A stretch of DNA of 64,000 nucleotides from Thermoproteota archaeon (GTDB lineage Archaea; Thermoproteota; Thermoprotei_A; Sulfolobales; Ignisphaeraceae), in assembly GCA_030550585.1 (NCBI GenBank), contig JAUQPB010000003.1, positions 36,333 through 100,332 of the forward strand, given 5' to 3'. The notes under the pieces are model-generated. The model made no database searches and was not told the DNA's origin. It worked only from the letters and a program-made list of their open reading frames with translations. A program made the position numbers and the translations under genes. Within the stretch, counting starts at the first letter, position 1. The number at the start of each line of letters is the position of its first letter. This document shows, one piece after another, positions 63,119-64,000 of the stretch.

Positions 63119-64000
63119 ATGAAATTTGCAGACATATCTAAAGCAACTGTTTTTGTGCTTTTGGCGTTCTCATTCACAATAACACTTGTACAAAGCAGCA
63201 TAGCGAACTCTCAGACGGGATCAAATGCTGTTCTAATAAGAATACAAGGGTCGATGGAAACAATAGATGTTCCAACAGAGCTTTACATCAAAGAGGCTTT
63301 GTCGCTTGCCGAGCAACGAAACGTGCCACTAGTAGTTGTGGTAGACAGTTATGGTGGCTACATGGACTCTATGATCAACATCGCTAATGCCTTTCTGAAT
63401 GCGAGAATCCCCGTACTGGGTTATATAGCCGACAAGGCGATGAGCGCTGCAAGCATAATTGTACAGCCAATGCACATCGTGGGTATATCGCCATATGGTG
63501 TTATAGGTGCTGCTCAACCAATATCAGTAAACCCTGTTACAGGCCAGTATGAGTTTATCAATGAGAGTAAGATAATAAATAGTGTTGTGGCTATGGCCAC
63601 AAGATATGCGGAGGCTAGGGGCAGAAACTCGACAGCTGTTGTAATGTTTATTACAAAGAACCTAGTTTTAAAGGGTGAAGAAGCTGTTAGAGAAAAGGTT
63701 GTTGATGTTGTTGCAAACGATTTAAACGATTTCATAGCAAAGGTTAATGGTAGGATAGTGACGGTCGAGCATGATGGGACTAAAGTAAATTATACAATAG
63801 ATATAGCAGGATTGGACGAGTTTTCCCCACCTATATACATACAGATATATGGCTATCTAAGAGACCCTACAGTAAATTCGATTCTATGGTTTATAGGGTT
63901 CTTCGGAACGTTCATAGCTCTTCTCTCTGGCAGAATAGATATTTTGCCAATCACAATAGTGTTTCTATTACTAGCATTGCTCGGAGGCTCAATAAACATA
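63119..64000 (+). CDS. NfeD-like membrane serine protease (STOPP type), partial
   Basis: ATG at 63119-63121 opens a signal peptide (hydrophobic core about residues 10-25) and a ClpP-like domain: VDSYGGYMDSMINIANAF near 80 and ADKAMSAASIIVQP near 105, where the Ser of MSAAS aligns with the nucleophile of Pyrococcus PH1510. The Lys in NESKIINS near 147 is the likely base. The C-terminal membrane region begins near 258 and the frame is still open at 64000, so the gene continues beyond the window. It should act on the stomatin tail. Confidence 0.85.
   Translation, partial: MKFADISKATVFVLLAFSFTITLVQSSIANSQTGSNAVLIRIQGSMETIDVPTELYIKEALSLAEQRNVPLVVVVDSYGGYMDSMINIANAFLNARIPVLGYIADKAMSAASIIVQPMHIVGISPYGVIGAAQPISVNPVTGQYEFINESKIINSVVAMATRYAEARGRNSTAVVMFITKNLVLKGEEAVREKVVDVVANDLNDFIAKVNGRIVTVEHDGTKVNYTIDIAGLDEFSPPIYIQIYGYLRDPTVNSILWFIGFFGTFIALLSGRIDILPITIVFLLLALLGGSINI

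Overview
The window reads as a chromosome segment of a hyperthermophilic crenarchaeon (Thermoproteota; something near Desulfurococcales or Ignisphaera is my guess, not a determination). Support: archaeal translation and ribosome-biogenesis genes (aIF2-beta, aIF1A, NMD3, RIO1, a two-KH protein), an archaeal B12 salvage set (cobY, cbiS, archaeal cobT), TATA-type promoters often about 25 nt from a leaderless start codon, C/D box sRNAs, tRNA genes without encoded CCA that are far more GC-rich than their surroundings, and a CRISPR repeat ending in GAAAG.

Layout. 1-99: trailing end of a CRISPR array. 163-7719: PadR regulator, a MacB-like ABC ATPase, a 1572-residue surface protein of about 12 Ig-like modules and an FtsX-type permease. 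7716-12767: an M28-type peptidase, a RavA-like MoxR ATPase, a VWA protein and an HExxH protein. 12807-18897: a second MoxR system with DUF4129, membrane, DUF4350-like and DUF58 proteins, converging on the first. 19014-23802: translation operon aIF2-beta, DUF424, NMD3, aIF1A, RIO1 and KH protein; aIF1A appears to start at AUA behind its own promoter and Shine-Dalgarno. 24071-25972: two unknown exported proteins. 26204-31272: a MiaB-like tRNA methylthiotransferase and a cellodextrin pair (GH12-like, GH94).

31467-42204 is a 12-gene minus-strand operon for corrinoid uptake and nucleotide-loop assembly: btuF, btuC, btuD, cobT, cbiS, cobY, cobD, cobS, cbiB, a SerK-like kinase and two ATP-pyrophosphatase genes. 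A second, soluble BtuF-like protein is transcribed divergently, and both start sites carry the same dyad of about 16 bp, a probable shared operator. 44060-50175 is accessory: an archaeal ATPase behind a perfect 14-bp inverted repeat, a C/D box sRNA with a tandem duplication of its guide, a truncated gene, an ABC-2 exporter with two secreted or membrane proteins, and a frameshifted membrane gene.

50397-64000 is mostly housekeeping: tRNA-Arg(TCT), an amidohydrolase, an MCT-1-like PUA protein, a THUMP protein, tRNA-Leu(TAA) followed by a CDF exporter and NikR, radical SAM proteins, an exported Lon-type protease, a type-4 uracil-DNA glycosylase, a DUF5622 protein with a C/D box sRNA just downstream, a methyltransferase, lysyl-tRNA synthetase, stomatin, and the start of an NfeD-like membrane protease cut by the window edge.
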